Origin: an uncultured Pelagibacteraceae bacterium
GTDB taxonomy: Bacteria; Pseudomonadota; Alphaproteobacteria; Pelagibacterales; Pelagibacteraceae
Direction: 5' to 3'
Length of the DNA stretch: 64,000 nucleotides
Assembly (NCBI GenBank): GCA_902527215.1
Contig: CABZOF010000002.1
Coordinates: forward strand, 310,001 to 374,000
Shown here in pieces: positions 52,787-62,513 of the stretch. Under the pieces are notes generated by a model. That model was given only the letters and a program-made list of their open reading frames with translations, searched no databases and had not been told where the DNA came from. The position numbers and the translations under genes were made by a program. Positions within the stretch are counted from its first letter, which is position 1. Each line of letters begins with the position of its first letter.

Positions 52787-53893
52787 ATGAGTTTTATTTT
52801 GCCATTTATAATATTAATTATTGTAGTTGTATTTATTCATGAATATGGACATTACTATTTTGCAAAAAAATATGGTGTTGGGGTAACAGATTTTTCAATT
52901 GGTTTTGGTAAAGAATTGTTCGGTTGGAATGATAAATCTGGAACAAGATGGAAGATTTGTTGGATTCCCTTAGGAGGCTATGTTAAATTTTTTGGAGATA
53001 GAAATGTATTTTCTCAAGCTGATCAAGAGGAACTATTAAAAAAATATAATAAAGCAGACCAAGAAAAGCTATTTGTAACGAAACCACTTTACCAAAGATC
53101 TCTAATCGTTGCAGGTGGTCCAATAGCAAATTTTGTTTTAGCAATATTCATTTTTTTATTCATATACATGTTTGCTGGTAAAGACTTTACGCCAGCAGTT
53201 ATTGATGAAGTTCAAAAAGATAGTCCAGCAGAAGTTTCTGGGATGCAAAAAAATGACATAATTCTTGAAATTGATAACAATAAAGTTGAGAGCATTCTTG
53301 ATGTTTCTAAACTGATTTTAATGTCAACATCTGAGATAGTTGATTTCAAAATTTCAAGATATGACGAAGAGATATTATTAAAGGTTAAACCAAAAATTGT
53401 TGCAGGTGTTGATAATCTAGGAAATAAAATTAATAAAAGGATAGTTGGTATTAAATTAAGCCCATACAATAATGAAATAAATCATAAACGATTAGGGCCA
53501 GCAAATGCATTAATAGAGTCTGTTAAAGAAGTATATTTTGTAACTAGTTCATCTCTTAAATATATGGGTTCAATGCTTACTGGATCTGGAGATAGTTCGC
53601 AATTAGGTGGGCCAATTAGAATAGCAAAAATTTCAGGACAAGTCGCTGAATTTGGCATACTGCCATTTATTAGTATGATGGCTTATATATCTATAAGTTT
53701 AGGCTTAATTAATCTGTTTCCAATCCCTCTTTTAGATGGAGGCCATTTAATGTTTTATGCATTTGAAAAAGTTCTGGGAAAACCACTAAGCCAAAAAACA
53801 CAGGAAGGTTTTTTTCGAATCGGAATGTTTTTATTGTTAACTTTAATGTTTTTTGCGACATTCAATGATCTTAAAGATTTAGGCCTATTTTAA
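52787..53893 (+). CDS. rseP: site-2 membrane metalloprotease RseP
   Basis: 368 aa. The zinc motif HEYGH (H18, E19, H22) lies in the first membrane helix, one PDZ domain spans about 125-215, and the second zinc-site motif NLFPIPLLDGGH lies near 306-317. It cleaves transmembrane segments of regulatory proteins and leftover signal peptides. Enterobacterial RseP has two PDZ domains and about 450 aa; one PDZ is common in alphaproteobacteria. Confidence 0.93.
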   Translation: MSFILPFIILIIVVVFIHEYGHYYFAKKYGVGVTDFSIGFGKELFGWNDKSGTRWKICWIPLGGYVKFFGDRNVFSQADQEELLKKYNKADQEKLFVTKPLYQRSLIVAGGPIANFVLAIFIFLFIYMFAGKDFTPAVIDEVQKDSPAEVSGMQKNDIILEIDNNKVESILDVSKLILMSTSEIVDFKISRYDEEILLKVKPKIVAGVDNLGNKINKRIVGIKLSPYNNEINHKRLGPANALIESVKEVYFVTSSSLKYMGSMLTGSGDSSQLGGPIRIAKISGQVAEFGILPFISMMAYISISLGLINLFPIPLLDGGHLMFYAFEKVLGKPLSQKTQEGFFRIGMFLLLTLMFFATFNDLKDLGLF

Positions 53894-54043
53894 GTGATTT
53901 TTTACCGTTAAAAAGGCTATATAAATCAACACTTATTTATAACTACATATTGTGGTTAATTAATTTTGAAACACAAAAAAAAAGCTTGAATTATCAATGA
54001 TTTTGTTAACTATAGAAATATAACCATTAAAACCGGAGCTAAA

Positions 54044-54319
54044 ATGAACAAAAAACAACTTATAGCTAAATTAGCAGGGTCATTAAATCAAAGTAAAGCT
54101 GATGCAGAGCGTACATTTGATACTATTACCAACACTATTTTGGACGCTTTAAAAGGCGACGATAATGTTAAAATTGCTGGTTTTGGCACATATAAAGTGG
54201 CTAAAAGAAAAGCCCGAATTGGACGAAATCCAAGAACTGGAGAACAAATCCAAATCGCCGCTTCTCAAAAGGTGAAGTTTTTACCAGCAAAAGCGCTTAA
54301 AGAAGTTTTCAATAAATAA
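54044..54319 (+). CDS. hupB: HU-family DNA-binding protein
   Basis: 91 aa, full length for HU. The conserved start MNKKQLIAKLAG, the GFGTYKVAKRKARIGRNPRT arm with its Arg-Asn-Pro tip and the tail VKFLPAKALKEVF are complete. It bends and packs DNA as a dimer. A GGAG site precedes the ATG, and a possible TTGAAT/TATAGA promoter lies about 40-60 nt upstream. It ends at a strong terminator. Confidence 0.95.
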   Translation: MNKKQLIAKLAGSLNQSKADAERTFDTITNTILDALKGDDNVKIAGFGTYKVAKRKARIGRNPRTGEQIQIAASQKVKFLPAKALKEVFNK

Positions 54320-54326
54320 ACTTTTT

Positions 54327-54373
54327 AAAACAGCCTTTATTAAAAATTAGATTTAAATAAAGGCTGTTTTTTT
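54327..54373 (+). terminator. terminator after hupB
   Basis: AAAACAGCCTTTATT (54327-54341) pairs perfectly with AATAAAGGCTGTTTT (54356-54370), 15 bp, and is followed by more T. A classical Rho-independent terminator. Confidence 0.9.
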
Positions 54374-54486
54374 ATGCAAGCTCAGGGTGAACTACATGCA
54401 AATACTGCATATCTCTTTTATATAACAATCAATAGTTTTTAGTTTTATTAAATTTATAACATCCTTTTTAATTAAACGGAGGTGAA

Positions 54487-55788
54487 ATGGTTAAACTTTT
54501 AAAAAAACTGGCTGGTCCATTAGTAAGTTTATTTTTCTTACTTAATATGACTAGTGCAGGTTATGCTGAAACAACAGTTTCAGCTGAAGTTGGTTTCATA
54601 TTCAATACATTTCTTTTCTTGGTTTGTGGTTTCTTAGTAATGTTTATGGCGGCAGGTTTTGCCATGCTCGAATCAGGAATGGTAACATCAAAAAGTGTAT
54701 CAGTAATATGTGCCAAAAATATTGGATTATTTTCAATAGCTGGAATTATGTTCTGGATGGTTGGATATAATTTAGCATACGGAATTCCAGAAGGTGGATA
54801 TATTGGAAGCTTTACTCCATGGTCTGATGCAAGTGCAGTTGATACTGGTTATGCAGATGGATCTGATTGGTATTTCCAAATGGTTTTCTGTGCAACAACA
54901 GTTTCAATTGTATCTGGAACATTAGCTGAAAGGATTAAATTATGGCCGTTCTTTTTGTTTGCGGCTATTCTATCAGGAATTATATATCCAATCGTTATGG
55001 GTTGGCAGTGGGGTGGTGGCTGGTTGGCAGCTGCTGGTTTCTCTGACTTTGCAGGTTCAACACTTGTTCACTCAACTGGAGGTGCAGCAGCATTAGCTGG
55101 AGCAATTCTTCTAGGGGCTAGAACTGGTAGATTTGATAAATCTGGAGCTGCTAAACCTATGAAGCCATTCGCAGCATCATCAGTGCCATTAGTAACACTT
55201 GGTGTATTTATTTTATGGCTAGGTTGGTTCGGATTTAATGGTGGATCACAATTAGCAATGGGAACATTTGATGACGCAGTAGCAGTGTCAAATATTTTCA
55301 TTAATACAAACTTAGCAGCCTGTGGTGGTGTATTAGCAGCTGGTGCAATAACAAGATTAATGTCAGGTAAAACTGATGTCATTCAAATGCTTAATGGAGC
55401 AATTGGTGGTCTTGTTGCAATTACAGCAGAACCATTAATGCCTTCACCGCTAGCAGCAATTCTTATAGGTGCGATTGGTGGAATAATAGTTGTCTTCGGA
55501 ACTAAATTTTTATTCTCACTAAAAATCGATGATGTTGTTGGGGCAGTACCTGCTCACTTATTCGCTGGAATTTGGGGAACTTTAGCAGTTCCGCTAACAA
55601 ACGGTGATGCATCATTCGGAGCGCAGCTTCTTGGAGTAATATCAATCAATGCTTTTGTATTTATAGTTTCACTAATAGTTTGGGGAATTATGAAAGGAAC
55701 AATGGGTATTAGATTGAGTAAAGAAGCAGAAAAACTTGGTACAGATGTATCAGAGTCTGGAGTAATCGCATACGCAATAAGAGACTAA
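54487..55788 (+). CDS. amt: ammonium transporter
   Basis: 433 aa with a cleavable-looking N-terminal signal (GYAE near 26) and eleven further helices. Family motifs are clear: DWYFQMVFCATTVSIVSGTL, the His of the pore in STLVHSTGGAAALAGAIL, and FNGGSQLAMG. It has a strong ribosome binding site (GGAGGTG). ATGCA-N5-TGCAT at about 54402-54416 could be a control site. No glnB-type gene follows. Confidence 0.95.
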   Translation: MVKLLKKLAGPLVSLFFLLNMTSAGYAETTVSAEVGFIFNTFLFLVCGFLVMFMAAGFAMLESGMVTSKSVSVICAKNIGLFSIAGIMFWMVGYNLAYGIPEGGYIGSFTPWSDASAVDTGYADGSDWYFQMVFCATTVSIVSGTLAERIKLWPFFLFAAILSGIIYPIVMGWQWGGGWLAAAGFSDFAGSTLVHSTGGAAALAGAILLGARTGRFDKSGAAKPMKPFAASSVPLVTLGVFILWLGWFGFNGGSQLAMGTFDDAVAVSNIFINTNLAACGGVLAAGAITRLMSGKTDVIQMLNGAIGGLVAITAEPLMPSPLAAILIGAIGGIIVVFGTKFLFSLKIDDVVGAVPAHLFAGIWGTLAVPLTNGDASFGAQLLGVISINAFVFIVSLIVWGIMKGTMGIRLSKEAEKLGTDVSESGVIAYAIRD

Positions 55789-55818
55789 AGAATAACTATC
55801 TCTCTCTCTATAGTTGAT

Positions 55819-55849
55819 AAAAGGCCCCTTAATTGGGGCCTTTTTTTTT
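55819..55849 (+). terminator. terminator after amt
   Basis: AAAAGGCCCC (55819-55828) pairs with GGGGCCTTTT (55835-55844) around a 6-nt loop and runs into nine T. A strong Rho-independent terminator for amt; it abuts the end of the converging bcp gene. Confidence 0.92.
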
Positions 55850-56291
55850 AACAGTTTTTTATAAAGTCTAAAACCTCTGCAGCATGGCCTGCTGCCCTCA
55901 CGTTTCGCCATTCCTTAATGATTTTATTTTTTTTAATAATAAAAGTACTTCTTACTGTGCCCATAAATTCTCGACCCATAAATTTCTTTTTTCCCCAAGC
56001 TTTGTAGGCTTTTAATGAGTTTTTATCCTCGTCTGCTAATAGATCGAATTTTAAGTTAAGTTTTTTACTCCATTTTTCATGACTTTTTAAACTGTCCTTG
56101 GATATTCCAAAAATTGTACATCCAAGTTTCTCAAATTTACTCAAAAGTTTATTAAAATCATTTGTTTCAATTGTACATCCACTTGTATTATCTTTTGGAT
56201 AAAAATAGATAATGATAAATTTTGATTTTACTTTTCTTAATTCTACAGTTTTGCCTGAAGTAGATGATAATTTAAAATTCGGAGCTTCCAT
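55848..56291 (-). CDS. bcp: peroxiredoxin of the BCP/PrxQ type
   Basis: 147 aa. The peroxidatic cysteine is C39 in the DNTSGCTIE motif. The second cysteine found five residues later in many BCPs is missing (TIETNDF), so it works as a 1-Cys form or uses another cysteine (C57 or the C-terminal C147). It reduces peroxides with thioredoxin or a similar donor. It is cotranscribed with the upstream glycosyltransferase gene (14-nt gap). Confidence 0.92.
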   Translation of the reverse strand: MEAPNFKLSSTSGKTVELRKVKSKFIIIYFYPKDNTSGCTIETNDFNKLLSKFEKLGCTIFGISKDSLKSHEKWSKKLNLKFDLLADEDKNSLKAYKAWGKKKFMGREFMGTVRSTFIIKKNKIIKEWRNVRAAGHAAEVLDFIKNC

Positions 56292-56305
56292 AATTGTTTA
56301 AGTAT

Positions 56306-57301
56306 TTACTTAATATTTCTTATAATGAAATTAGAAACTTTTTCTACTGTTAAATCTTTCATACCAGTTCTGTCTCGATTCCATACATTATCTTTATAGT
56401 TGTCAGGAGTAATTGCTAAAATATTACTGTATTTAAGCTCACTAACTGGATCATTACATATTAATCCAAAACTTTTAACACCAAGTGCTGCAGCCATATT
56501 TAAAGGTCCAGAATTATTTCCAACAAAGAAATTTGATTTTTTTAGAATAGCCATAATGTTAACTAAATTATAATTCGAACAATCAAAAAAATATTTATTC
56601 TTTGATAGACTAATTATTTTGGATGCCATCTTATAATGTTTTTTTCCACAAATTAAATAAACTTGATCAAACAATTCTTTTTGAAACAAAACTTGTGCTA
56701 ATTCAACAAATAGTTCCTCATACCACATTTTAAAATCTTCACCAGAGTCAATTCCAAATGAAATAATTCTTTTATCAATTTTTTTAATATTTAAATCAAT
56801 GTCATCTCTTTCAAGATTAATTTTTAATTCTGGTGAAGTATTACTTATTGGAATATTATTTTTTGTTAAAAACTTCTGTGATTGCTCAGAGTAACTTAAT
56901 TTCCAATCTTCTTTATTTAAAAAATTAGTGCAAGTTAACCATTTTTTTTGATTACCTAAGCCAGGACCAATTATATTATTGATACCTGCAAATTTTGCAG
57001 CAATTGCGGGTCTACTTATTTTGTCCAACGCATATAAATGAGAAAAATTGCCCTTTTTTAAAAATTTATAAAGCATAAATGCATCTGTCCAATAGTAAAT
57101 ATTCTTTCTAAATGAATTGTACTCAACTTGCTTAATGTAATCTAAATCTTTTAAAATTGTTTTGCCCTGAGTTCCTTCTCTAACAACCAAAACAATATTT
57201 TTTTTGTGATAATTACTAATAGCCCTTATGTATGGTAATTGCCAAATTAAATCTCCTAACTTTGAATGAGAATAAACCACACAAATGTTTTTATTATCCA
57301 T
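56306..57301 (-). CDS. GT9-family glycosyltransferase (heptosyltransferase-like)
   Basis: 331 aa. The GT9 pattern is present: HSKLGDLIWQLPYIRAI at the start, GINNIIGPGLGN in the middle and VGNNSGPLNMAAALGVKSFG near 261-280, which binds the nucleotide sugar. It likely adds a sugar to lipopolysaccharide core or a similar surface glycan. The gene stands apart from other LPS genes here. Confidence 0.85.
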   Translation of the reverse strand: MDNKNICVVYSHSKLGDLIWQLPYIRAISNYHKKNIVLVVREGTQGKTILKDLDYIKQVEYNSFRKNIYYWTDAFMLYKFLKKGNFSHLYALDKISRPAIAAKFAGINNIIGPGLGNQKKWLTCTNFLNKEDWKLSYSEQSQKFLTKNNIPISNTSPELKINLERDDIDLNIKKIDKRIISFGIDSGEDFKMWYEELFVELAQVLFQKELFDQVYLICGKKHYKMASKIISLSKNKYFFDCSNYNLVNIMAILKKSNFFVGNNSGPLNMAAALGVKSFGLICNDPVSELKYSNILAITPDNYKDNVWNRDRTGMKDLTVEKVSNFIIRNIK

Positions 57302-57397
57302 TGATATAATTCTGAGTTTTAAAGTTCATTATTGAGACATTTATGCATTTGTCCAGTTTTTTATTGATAATGAGTTTTAAACAATTATTTTTTATAC

Positions 57398-58810
57398 ATG
57401 TCACTAAATGTAAAAAAACTGTCGTGGTTAACTCTTATTATTTTAATTTTAATTATTCTAACTTTAATTGGAACAAATACAAAAAGAAATCTAGATAATA
57501 AATCAAATCAAATAGAATTCTTAGAAAAGAATTTAAATAAAAAAAAATCACAAATTAAAAATGTGCATGAAAAATTAATTTCAAATAATATTAGTTTGGA
57601 AGATATAGTTTTTTCCGATGGTATTAAATTTTTTCAAAAATCAAATCAAGCTATTGAATTAAATGCAAATGATTATATTTTAACTGAATTTAGTTCTGAC
57701 GATATAGTTTTTGCAAAACATCCTTCAGCATCCAGCTCTGCTTATATTGATATTTATAAAGATAATTTTTTTTTAGTAACGGCTACTGGACAAATAGCTT
57801 TTACTAATATTGATGATTTATTATTAAACAAAATTGAAATGATTTCAATTAAATCAAATATTAAAGATATAATTAACTATCCTGAGTTTTATAAATCTTC
57901 TCCTTTTGGCATCAAAGATATTTTAATTGATGAAGACGAAATTTATATTTCCTACATCAAAGAAGTAAGTAATGAATGCTATAATACTAGCATTTTAGTT
58001 GGAAAAATAAATTATGTTAAAATTAATTTTTTTGAATTTTTTTCAAATGACGAATGTATAAAAAAAAATGATGTTTTTTTTAAAAAAAGTATACATGATA
58101 AACTTGTCCCTCATCAAGCAGGTGGACGCATGTCAGCTATTGATAATCAGATTTTACTTACAGTAGGTGAATATAGAAAAAGAATATTAGCTCAAAATCA
58201 AAATTCTTATTTTGGAAAAATTATTTCAATTAATAAAGGTACAAAAAAATACGAAATATTATCTAAGGGACACAGAAATCCTCAGGGACTTTATATTAAT
58301 AGCAAGATCAATAAATTATTTTCCACAGAACATGGTCCAGATGGAGGAGATGAAATCAATGTTGTTGATTTTTTAAATAAAAATAATATTCCAAATTATG
58401 GTTGGCCTATATCGTCTTATGGGGATCATTATTATCAAGAGAAAAATGACAGTAGATTAGAGTTATCTCCATTAAAAAAATCACATAAAAAATATGGATT
58501 TATCGAGCCTATTAAATATTTTGTTCCATCGGTTGGCATTAGTCAAATTATCGGTGTGCCAAAAAAGTTTTTAAATTCCGATAATCTAAACTTTATTGTT
58601 GGTACAATGGGGACAGCAAAAAAAATGAAAGAAGGAATGTTAAGTTTATATTTTTTTGAATTAGATAATTTTAATAATAAAATAATAAATGAAAAACTAA
58701 TACCAATTAAATCAAGAGTCAGAGATATTATGTATTTATCTAAACATAATTCAGTGGTAATGTTTTTAGAAACAAATAGCACAATAGGAATATTAAAACA
58801 AAAGAATTAG
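57398..58810 (+). CDS. membrane-anchored PQQ-dependent sugar dehydrogenase-like protein (GSDH family)
   Basis: 470 aa. An N-terminal membrane helix (about 9-25) is followed by a charged coiled-coil-like stretch (30-65) and a beta-propeller. The GSDH motifs are in order: HQAGGRM near 245, GHRNPQGLYI near 292-301, STEHGPDGGDEINV near 310-323 and NYGWP near 334. The His and Arg that contact PQQ in relatives are kept. No PQQ synthesis gene is seen here. It may be a lyase-like or sensor variant. Confidence 0.78.
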   Translation: MSLNVKKLSWLTLIILILIILTLIGTNTKRNLDNKSNQIEFLEKNLNKKKSQIKNVHEKLISNNISLEDIVFSDGIKFFQKSNQAIELNANDYILTEFSSDDIVFAKHPSASSSAYIDIYKDNFFLVTATGQIAFTNIDDLLLNKIEMISIKSNIKDIINYPEFYKSSPFGIKDILIDEDEIYISYIKEVSNECYNTSILVGKINYVKINFFEFFSNDECIKKNDVFFKKSIHDKLVPHQAGGRMSAIDNQILLTVGEYRKRILAQNQNSYFGKIISINKGTKKYEILSKGHRNPQGLYINSKINKLFSTEHGPDGGDEINVVDFLNKNNIPNYGWPISSYGDHYYQEKNDSRLELSPLKKSHKKYGFIEPIKYFVPSVGISQIIGVPKKFLNSDNLNFIVGTMGTAKKMKEGMLSLYFFELDNFNNKIINEKLIPIKSRVRDIMYLSKHNSVVMFLETNSTIGILKQKN

Positions 58811-58811
58811 T

Positions 58812-59198
58812 ATGAAAATAAAATCTTCAAGTGATCTTGTAGCAGAAGCCTTGACTGAAATTAAAACTATTACTCCTCAAGAAGCTTTAGAAAAAATAAA
58901 TAACAAAAGTTGTAACTTAATAGATATTAGAGACATAAGAGAGTTAGAAAGATTAGGGAAAATAGAAAATTCTTCCCATGTGCCAAGAGGAATGTTGGAA
59001 TTTTGGATGGATCCAGAAAGCCAATATTTTAAAGATGGAAAGATTGATATGGATAAAGAAATGGTTTTATTTTGTGCTGGTGGATTAAGATCAGCATTAG
59101 CGACTAAATCTTTACAAGAAATGGGTTTTACAAATGTCTGTCATATTGAAGGTGGCTTTGGGGCAATGCTACATTCAGGATTTAAAATAGTAAAGTAG
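58812..59198 (+). CDS. rhodanese-like sulfurtransferase
   Basis: 128 aa single rhodanese domain. The active-site cysteine is C88 in LFCAGGLRSALA, and the preceding IDIRDIRELERLGKIENSSH and the loop VPRGMLEFW are typical. It moves sulfane sulfur or handles persulfides in the cytoplasm. It starts one base after the stop of the sugar-dehydrogenase-like gene, so translation is coupled, though a functional link is not obvious. Confidence 0.9.
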   Translation: MKIKSSSDLVAEALTEIKTITPQEALEKINNKSCNLIDIRDIRELERLGKIENSSHVPRGMLEFWMDPESQYFKDGKIDMDKEMVLFCAGGLRSALATKSLQEMGFTNVCHIEGGFGAMLHSGFKIVK

Positions 59199-59206
59199 TT
59201 TAAATT

Positions 59207-59680
59207 TTAATCTAATAAATTAATTCTTTTAGCGTAGAACATTCTAATTATCCAATAAATTACCAAACCTAACGGACCAATAAAATAGGTTATTGTTATT
59301 GGAACAAAGACAATATATTTAGATATAAATAGCTTTTGACTATCTTTCATAATCCACGCCCCACAAAATAAATTAATTGCTAAAAAGTGAGTCCAAAACA
59401 TAATAAGAAAAGCTTCAGTTTCAAAAAGATTTCTCAAGTCATATAGACCAAGGTACAACGTAAAATTATAATCAAAATCGTATCCAGAAATGTAGAAATA
59501 ATAACCTAGATAAACATAAACAGCTGTTAAAATAAAAAAAGGAAACACAGAAGTAACCAATAATCCACAAATCTTTGAATGCGGAAAAATAATCAGAATT
59601 AGCCAGAATGGAATTACACCTATATTTAACCACAAATAAATTATCTCAATGGTAAAAAAAGCTTCAATTTGTTCAATCAT
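59207..59680 (-). CDS. ABA4-like membrane protein (DUF4281)
   Basis: 157 aa, about four membrane helices. The late block (NLFETEAFLIMFWTHFLAIN, LFCGAWIMKDSQ, FIGPLGLVIYWIIR) matches the ABA4-like family, named after a plant protein needed for neoxanthin synthesis. Bacterial roles are not well known. The gene stands alone on this strand, between the rhodanese and recX. Confidence 0.8.
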   Translation of the reverse strand: MIEQIEAFFTIEIIYLWLNIGVIPFWLILIIFPHSKICGLLVTSVFPFFILTAVYVYLGYYFYISGYDFDYNFTLYLGLYDLRNLFETEAFLIMFWTHFLAINLFCGAWIMKDSQKLFISKYIVFVPITITYFIGPLGLVIYWIIRMFYAKRINLLD

Positions 59681-59706
59681 TTTATTTTTATATTATATTA
59701 AATAAA

Positions 59707-60273
59707 ATGATGATTCCCATAAAAAATAAAAAAAAGACATTAGAAGTAACTGTATACGAGATGACGAATTTTGCACTTAATTACGTAGAAAAATTTGCAC
59801 CCTCTAAACAACAGTTAAGAACTTATCTACTAAAAAAATATTTAACATCGAGAACTCCCAATATAAAAAAAAATGATGTTTCTAATCTTATAGACATTGT
59901 TCTTGAGGATTTAGAGAAATCAAAGTTTATAAACGATAAATTTTATTCAGAGTCAAAAGCAAAAAGTTTAATTCAAAGAGGATCATCTATAAATAAAATA
60001 AGAAATTACTTAATGAATAAAGGCGTAGGTGAAAAATATATTAAAAATACCATTGAAGAAATTAAAGATAAAAATGAAGATCAGGATTTTTTTTCAGCCA
60101 TAAAAATTTGTAAAAAGAAAAGAATTGGACCATCAAGACAAGAAGATAATCGACCTTTGTTTTATAAAAAGGATATGGGAGTATTAGCTCGTTCAGGTTT
60201 TGATTTTGAAGTTTCAAGAAGAGTTATGGATCTTGAAAAAGATGAATATATAAAAATAATTAATCTTCTTTAG
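59707..60273 (+). CDS. recX: regulatory protein RecX
   Basis: 188 aa built of three-helix repeats: ALNYVEKFAPSKQQLRTYLL, FINDKFYSESKAKSLIQRGS, INKIRNYLMNKGVGEKYIKN and LARSGFDFEVSRRVMDL. This matches RecX, which binds and inhibits RecA filaments. recA is not in the window. The 3' end overlaps a short gene on the other strand by 14 nt. Confidence 0.87.
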   Translation: MMIPIKNKKKTLEVTVYEMTNFALNYVEKFAPSKQQLRTYLLKKYLTSRTPNIKKNDVSNLIDIVLEDLEKSKFINDKFYSESKAKSLIQRGSSINKIRNYLMNKGVGEKYIKNTIEEIKDKNEDQDFFSAIKICKKKRIGPSRQEDNRPLFYKKDMGVLARSGFDFEVSRRVMDLEKDEYIKIINLL

Positions 60274-60406
60274 TCTTTTTATTTTTATCTTCTAAATAGT
60301 ATTGAATTTTATTTCTTATATAGTTTTTAACCATCACAAATACAATTAAACCAAATATTGATACAGATACAATTATAATTAAAATTATTTTTAATTGTTC
60401 GTTCAT
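60260..60406 (-). CDS. 48-aa single-helix membrane protein
   Basis: A frame too short for usual calling. The ATG at 60406 overlaps the stop of cysQ (TAATG), so it should be translated by coupling. It has one hydrophobic helix (about 5-26, ILIIIVSVSIFGLIVFVMV) followed by a charged tail (YYLEDKNKKTKED). No family is recognised. It overlaps the end of recX by 14 nt. Confidence 0.6.
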   Translation of the reverse strand: MNEQLKIILIIIVSVSIFGLIVFVMVKNYIRNKIQYYLEDKNKKTKED

Positions 60407-61179
60407 TATAAATTTTTACTTCTCTTTAAAATTATACTTGGATTTTTAAAATCCTTTTTACCATATGTAATTTCATTACCGTTAAAATCTGTTACTATTC
60501 CACCTGCGTTTTCAAGTATAGCATGCCCTGCAGCTATATCCCATTCACAAGCCCTTGGCTCAGCAACATATCCATCAAATTCTCCTGTAGCTATTACACA
60601 AAATTTAAAAGAGCTTTTCATTCGAACGTGTTCTGTAACACCTAAATCCCTATGAATTTTTTCGATTTCAGGTTTAAGTTTATTTGAATATGAAACTACT
60701 TTTATTGAACTTTTAGGTGTAATTTTTTTACAGTCTAACTTTATAGTTTTGTTTGATGTAAATTCGTATGATTGATCTTTTCCAAAACTATAAAACATTC
60801 TTTTCTTCGCAGGCACATTTATTAAACCAGCAGTAGCTTTTCCATTTAATATTAATCCAGCATTAATAGTGAATTCTTCACCATCATTTATATAGTCGTA
60901 TGTTCCATCAATTGGATCAACAAGCCAGAAGTTTCTTAAATTATTTTTAGATTTATTGTGTGAAGTTTCTTCAGAAACAATTGGTAAATCTGGCGTCAAC
61001 TCTAGTAATTTTTTTGTGATAACTTTATTTACCTCAAGATCACCATTGCTTACAGGGGTATTGTCTGATTTAATCTCTTTATTCAAACCTTTCTCTCTTA
61101 GTTTAATAGACAATTCACCAGCCATTAGAAAAGTTTCAATTAAATCTTCGACAATACTCTTTATTTTACTTTCATCCAT
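60406..61179 (-). CDS. cysQ: 3'(2'),5'-bisphosphate nucleotidase
   Basis: 257 aa of the inositol monophosphatase fold. The metal-binding motifs are PIVSEET near 65-71, LVDPIDGTYDYI near 86-97 and EWDIAAGHAIL near 210-220. The CysQ group removes phosphate from PAP made during sulfate activation; this genome type often lacks sulfate reduction, so PAP from other reactions or another sugar phosphate are possible substrates. Its start overlaps the DUF3553 gene by 8 nt. Confidence 0.87.
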   Translation of the reverse strand: MDESKIKSIVEDLIETFLMAGELSIKLREKGLNKEIKSDNTPVSNGDLEVNKVITKKLLELTPDLPIVSEETSHNKSKNNLRNFWLVDPIDGTYDYINDGEEFTINAGLILNGKATAGLINVPAKKRMFYSFGKDQSYEFTSNKTIKLDCKKITPKSSIKVVSYSNKLKPEIEKIHRDLGVTEHVRMKSSFKFCVIATGEFDGYVAEPRACEWDIAAGHAILENAGGIVTDFNGNEITYGKKDFKNPSIILKRSKNL

Positions 61180-61348
61180 TATTATCTAATCTTTCGAGTT
61201 CAATATTATTTGCGTTTATTACTTTTTTACCAACATTTTGAAAATTAACAGTTACTTTGTCATTAATAATTGACTGAACTTGACCAATACCCCAACTTTT
61301 ATTAGCTGGATTAATAACTTTGTCACCTGGTTCAAAATCTAAAATCAT
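61172..61348 (-). CDS. DUF3553 small protein
   Basis: 58 aa. A frame missed because of its size. It reads [20 protein letters not shown], then [20 protein letters not shown], the pattern of DUF3553, a CarD/SH3-like small beta protein found in alphaproteobacteria. The stop overlaps the cysQ start (ATGGATGA, 8 nt). The role is unknown; binding to RNA polymerase or nucleic acid is a guess from the fold type. Confidence 0.82.
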   Translation of the reverse strand: MILDFEPGDKVINPANKSWGIGQVQSIINDKVTVNFQNVGKKVINANNIELERLDNNG

Positions 61349-61389
61349 TTAATTTAACTTATAATAGAAATAAGTATAAATACCATCAA

Positions 61390-62508
61390 ATGAATTTAGA
61401 AACTAACTTATTAGGATTTAACAAAAAACCGTCAGAAACTACAGTGGTGGTAGCCATGTCTGGAGGTGTAGACTCTTCAACTGTTGCAGGGATGATGAAA
61501 CAAGAGGGTTACAAAGTAATTGGAATTACCCTAAAACTTTACAATGATGGCAAAGAAGTCGCTGCTTCAAAACAATGCTGTTCAGGCCAAGATATAATGG
61601 ATGCAAAAAGAGTTGCACACAAATTAGATATTGAACATAAGATTTTATATTATCAAGATAAGTTTAAACAAGGTGTTATAGATAACTTTATAGATAGTTA
61701 TTTAAAGGGTGAAACACCAATACCATGCGTTCAATGTAATCAGACAGTTAAGTTCAAAGATTTATTTGAATTTTCTAAAGATTTAAATGCAGATGCTTTA
61801 ATCACAGGTCATTATGTAAAAAGTTTAACTAAAGATAACTCAACGAATATGTATAGAGCAATTGATGAAAATAGAGATCAAAGTTATTTTTTATTCAATA
61901 CCACGAGAGAGCAATTAAATTATTTAAGATTTCCATTAGGTGGACTTCTTAAAGATAAAACAAGAGAAATTGCAAAAAATCTGAATTTAAACGTTGCTGA
62001 TAAACCAGATAGTCAAGATATATGTTTTGTACCCAATGGAGATTATGCTTCTGTAATAAAAAAGTTCAAACCAGAATCATACAGAAAAGGAAATATTAAA
62101 AATTTAGATGGAAAAGTTGTTGGAGTACATGATGGAATAGTTAATTTTACTATTGGACAAAGAAAAGGAATTAAAGTTTCAAATGAAGAGCCATTTTATG
62201 TAATTAAAATTGATGCTGAGAAAAATGAAATTTACATTGGTCCAAAAGATGAGCTGGCAAGAAGTAATATAAATTTAAAAAATGTAAATTTACTAACAAA
62301 TATAAATGAATTAGATAAAAATATATTGGTCAAAGTAAGATCTACTGGCAAACTTTTAGATGCAAAAGTAGATATAAAAGATAATGAAAATGTTAGAGTA
62401 AATCTTCTAAAACCAGAATACGGAATATCTCCTGGCCAAGCTTGTGTATTTTACAAAAAAGACCAATTTGGTCACAAAGTTCTAGGTGGTGGTTGGATTA
62501 AAGATTAA
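61390..62508 (+). CDS. mnmA: tRNA-specific 2-thiouridylase MnmA
   Basis: 372 aa. The PP-loop MSGGVDSS is at 23-30, the first catalytic cysteine C114 in PIPCVQCN and the second C213 in [12 protein letters not shown]. It thiolates U34 of Lys, Glu and Gln tRNAs, using ATP and relayed sulfur. The GIRKGI-like block ([18 protein letters not shown]) and the C-terminal barrel are complete. Confidence 0.95.
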   Translation: MNLETNLLGFNKKPSETTVVVAMSGGVDSSTVAGMMKQEGYKVIGITLKLYNDGKEVAASKQCCSGQDIMDAKRVAHKLDIEHKILYYQDKFKQGVIDNFIDSYLKGETPIPCVQCNQTVKFKDLFEFSKDLNADALITGHYVKSLTKDNSTNMYRAIDENRDQSYFLFNTTREQLNYLRFPLGGLLKDKTREIAKNLNLNVADKPDSQDICFVPNGDYASVIKKFKPESYRKGNIKNLDGKVVGVHDGIVNFTIGQRKGIKVSNEEPFYVIKIDAEKNEIYIGPKDELARSNINLKNVNLLTNINELDKNILVKVRSTGKLLDAKVDIKDNENVRVNLLKPEYGISPGQACVFYKKDQFGHKVLGGGWIKD

Positions 62509-62513
62509 ATTTT

